Below are positions 61,188-64,000 of a stretch of DNA of 64,000 bases, in pieces. How positions within the stretch are numbered: position 1 is the stretch's first letter; the number at the start of each line of letters is the position of its first letter. The notes under the pieces were generated by a model. It ran no database searches, was not told the DNA's origin, and saw nothing but the letters and a program-made list of their open reading frames with translations. A program made the position numbers and the translations under genes. Origin of the DNA: Zeus faber (lineage: Eukaryota > Chordata > Actinopteri > Zeiformes > Zeidae). The stretch lies in the NCBI GenBank assembly GCA_960531495.1, contig CAUIJY010000068.1:248001-312000 (forward strand). The letters are read 5' to 3'.

Positions 61188-64000
61188 ACTTTTTGCAGAA
61201 CAGTTTTTGGCACATCTAACACATTTTTTCTGAAATTACGAGCATTTTCATAAGAACCTGCATGGATGGCAAACAAGGCATTTTCAGGCAATTTTAAGAC
61301 TGAAAGGATGTTTTGAGTAAAGGTTTCTGTCATGAATGTGTAGGAACTGCTCAGATAGTGTGAATACTGTTTTGAACTCATTTGTAATTGGGAATGTACT
61401 GTTTGTAAAACAGTTTTTGGCACATCTAACAAGTATTTCTGAAATAATAAGCATTTTCATGAAACCTGCATGGATGGCAAACAAGGCATTTTCAGGCCAT
61501 TTAAAGACTGAAAGGATGTTTTGAGTAAAGGTTTCTGTCATGACTCTCTAGGACCTGCTCAGATAGTGTAAATACTGTTATGAACTGATTTGTAATGGGA
61601 AAGTACTGTTTGCAAAACAGTTTTTGGCACATCTAACAAGTTTTTCTGAAATTACAAGCATTTTCATAAAAACCTGCATGGATGGCAAACAAGGCATTTT
61701 CAGGCAATTTAAAGACTGAAAGGATGTTTTGAGTAAAGGTTTCTGTCATAACTCTGTAGGAACTGCTCAGATAAAGTAAATACTGTTATGAACTCATTTG
61801 TAATGGGAAAGTACTGTTTGCAGAACAGTTTTGGCACATCTAACAATTTTTTTCTGAAATTACGAGCATTTTCATAAAAAACTGCATGGATGGCAAACAA
61901 GGCATTTTCAGGCAATTTAAAGACTGAAAGGATGTTTTGAGTAAAGATTTCTGTCATGACTCTGTAGGAACTGCTCAGATAGTGTAAATACTGTTATGAA
62001 CTCATTTGTAATGGGAAAGTACTGTTTGCAAAACAGTTTTTGGCACATCTAACAAGTTTTTCTGAAATTACAAGCATTTTCATAAAAACCTGCATGGATG
62101 GCAAACAAGGCATTTTCAGGCAATTTAAAGACTGAAAGGATGTTTTGAGTAAAGGTTTCTGTCATAACTCTGTAGGAACTGCTCAGATAAAGTAAATACT
62201 GTTATGAACTCATTTGTAATGGGAAAGTACTGTTTGCAGAACAGTTTTGGCACATCTAACAATTTTTTTCTGAAATTACGAGCATTTTCATAAAAAACTG
62301 CATGGATGGCAAACAAGGCATTTTCAGGCAATTTAAAGACTGAAAGGATGTTTTGAGTAAAGGTTTCTGTCATGACTCTGTAGGACCTGCTCAGATAGTG
62401 TAAATACTGTTATGAACTCATTTGTAATGGGAAAGTACTGTTTGCAGAACAGTTTTTGGCACATCTAACAAGTTTTTCTGAAATTACGAGCAGTTTCATA
62501 AAAACCTGCATGGGTGGCAAACAAGGCATTTTCAGGCAATTTAAAGACTGAAAGGATGTTTTGAGTAAAGGTTTCTGTCATAACTCTGTAGGAACTGCTC
62601 AGATAAAGTAAATACTGTTATGAACTCATTTGTAATGGGAAAGTACTGTTTGCAGAACAGTTTTTGGCACATCTTACACATTTTTGCTGAAATTACGAGC
62701 ATTTTCATAAAAACCTGCATGGATGGCAAACAAGGCATTTTCAGGCAATTTAAAGACTGAAAGGATGTTTTGAGTAAAGGTTTCTGTCATAACTCTGTAG
62801 GAACTGCTCAGATAGTGTTAATACTGTTATGAACTCATTTGTAATGGGAAAGTACTGTTTGCAGAACAGTTTTTGGCACATCTAACAAGTTTTTCTGAAA
62901 TTACAAGCACTTTCATAAAAACCTGCATGGATGGCAAACAAGGCATTTTCAGGCAATTTAAAGACTGAAAGGATGTTTTGAGTAAAGGTTTCTGTCATGA
63001 CTCTGTAGGACCTGCTCAGATAGTGTAAATACTGTTATGAACTCATTTGTAATGGGAAAGTACTGTTTGCAGAACAGTTTTTGGCACATCTAACAAGTTT
63101 TTCTGAAATTACGAGCAGTTTCATAAAAACCTGCATGGGTGGCAAACAAGGCATTTTCAGGCAATTTAAAGACTGAAAGGATGTTTTGAGTAAAGGTTTC
63201 TGTCATAACTCTGTAGGAACTGCTCAGATAAAGTAAATACTGTTATGAACTCATTTGTAATGGGAAAGTACTGTTTGCAGAACAGTTTTGGCACATCTAA
63301 CAATTTTTTTCTGAAATTACGAGCATTTTCATAAAAAACTGCATGGATGGCAAACAAGGCATTTTCAGGCAATTTAAAGACTGAAAGGATGTTTTGAGTA
63401 AAGGTTTCTGGCATGACTCTGTAGAACCTGCTCAGATAGTGTAAATACTGTTATGAACTCATTTGTAATGGGAAAGTACTGTTTGCAGAACAGTTTTTGG
63501 CACATCTAACACATTTTTTCTGAAATTACGAGCATTTTCATAAATACCTGCATGGATGGCAAACAATGCATTTTCAGGCAATTTAAAGACTGAAAGGATG
63601 TTTTGAGTAAAGCTTTCTGTCATGACTCTGTAGGAACTGCTCAGATAGTGTAAATACTGTTATGAACTCATTTGTAATGGGAAAGTACTGTTTGCAAAAG
63701 AGTTTTTGGCACATCTAACAAGTTTTTCTGAAATTACAAGCACTTTCATAAAAACCTGCATGGATGGCAAACAAGGCATTTTCAGGCAATTTAAAGACTG
63801 AAAGGATGTTTTGAGTAAAGGTTTCTGTCATGACTGTGTAGGAACTGCTCAGATAGTGTGAATACTGTTTTGAACTCATTTGTAATTGGGAATGTACTGT
63901 TTGTAAAACAGTTTTTGGCACATCTAACAAGTATTTCTGAAATAATAAGCATTTTCATGAAACCTGCATGGATGGCAAACAAGGCATTTTCAGGCAATTT
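61188..64000 (+). repeat. 15-mer HOR copy, cut by the window end
   Basis: m1-m13 are complete. m14 starts at 63896 and runs off the window. The order matches 52656 onward at an offset of 8,532 bp. A private A-to-G change at 61253 gives CATAAGAACC in m1. The array clearly continues beyond the window. Confidence 0.88.

Larger units (their letters stand above)
1..64000 (+). repeat. Satellite array, ~208 bp monomer, head-to-tail, with higher-order structure
   Basis: The start motif ACTGTTTGC (or a close variant) recurs every 206-211 bp from the first base to the last, always on the same strand. No other sequence interrupts it. A typical monomer reads, in order: ACTGTTTGCAAAACAGT, T5, GGCACATCTAACAAG, T5, CTGAAATTACGAGC, then ATTTTCATAAAAACCTGC, ATGGATGGCAAACAAGG, CATTTTCAGGCAATTTAAAG, ACTGAAAGGATGTTTTGAG, TAAAGGTTTCTGTCATGAC, TCTGTAGGAACTGCTCAG, ATAGTGTAAATACTGTTATG and AACTCATTTGTAATGGGAAAGT. 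Variation is mainly substitutions and one-base indels. Long gene-free arrays with higher-order repeats are known mostly from centromeric and pericentromeric heterochromatin, so that location is inferred. I do not recognise the family, and the strand given is arbitrary. Confidence 0.98.

Noticed and set aside
1..64000. CRISPR array
   Set aside because: The units are contiguous 208 bp monomers without short conserved repeats separated by unique spacers, and there are no cas-like genes.
1..64000. Tandem gene family or ribosomal/tRNA/snRNA gene cluster
   Set aside because: The monomer shows no tRNA A/B boxes with cloverleaf, no 5S or snRNA core sequence that I recognise, and no codon-like pattern of variation. 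Differences are spread across the monomer, with one-base indels.
1..64000. LTR, LINE, SINE or DNA transposon insertion
   Set aside because: No target-site duplications, terminal repeats, poly-A tail or break in the monomer phase was seen anywhere in the window.
1..64000. Human alpha satellite
   Set aside because: The monomer is 208 bp, not 171 bp. I do not recognise alpha-satellite sequence, and there is no CENP-B box.

Overview
The whole 64 kb is one satellite DNA array. It is an unbroken head-to-tail series of a monomer of about 208 bp (206-211 bp seen), all in the same orientation, about 307-308 copies by length. I see no gene, RNA gene, transposon, CRISPR array or unique spacer. One hand-counted monomer (417-624) is 37% G+C. 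CpG is nearly absent, usually one site per monomer or none, and that site occurs as CG, CA, TG and TA. This is the footprint of cytosine methylation and deamination. A gene-free, methylated, higher-order satellite points to centromeric or pericentromeric heterochromatin of a eukaryote with CpG methylation (vertebrate or plant). I do not recognise the family or the species.

Layout. Positions 1 to about 10.2 kb are an outer layer with its own long register: the same anchor monomer recurs at 1, 1874, 5414 and 8745, which is 9, 17 and 16 monomers. This layer lacks the seven-T monomer type that is common from 13.1 kb onward. From 10,200 to the end, a monomer beginning ACTTTTTGCAG recurs 21 times, at 10200, 12488, 15193, 18523, 20188, 23103, 25808, 28097, 29762, 35799, 39338, 42461, 45166, 46622, 48078, 50990, 52656, 55779, 56820, 58276 and 61188. 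The intervals are 11, 13, 16, 8, 14, 13, 11, 8, 29, 17, 15, 13, 7, 7, 14, 8, 15, 5, 7 and 14 monomers.

Two higher-order repeats (HORs) explain most of these intervals. One is a 15-mer of 3,123 bp (reference copy 39338-42460, monomers named m1-m15 here; again at 52656-55778, and cut off by the window end at 61188). The other is a 7-mer of 1,456 bp (reference copy 46622-48077, n1-n7), tandem three times at about 44.5-48.85 kb and present again at about 56.7-59.05 kb. The other intervals are shortened, lengthened or hybrid versions of the two.

How it was built. Long near-identical blocks repeat at fixed offsets: 9,574 bp (about 3.5 kb long), 19,358 bp (about 6.1 kb), 10,198 bp (about 5.0 kb), 6,037 bp (about 3.3 kb) and 1,666 bp in tandem. 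Junctions often fall inside a monomer and leave hybrid monomers. The picture is of recent, repeated unequal exchange or segmental amplification. Short open frames, mostly on the minus strand, are shadows of the repeat and are not annotated as genes. All comparisons were made by eye; identities are stated only as differences I noticed.
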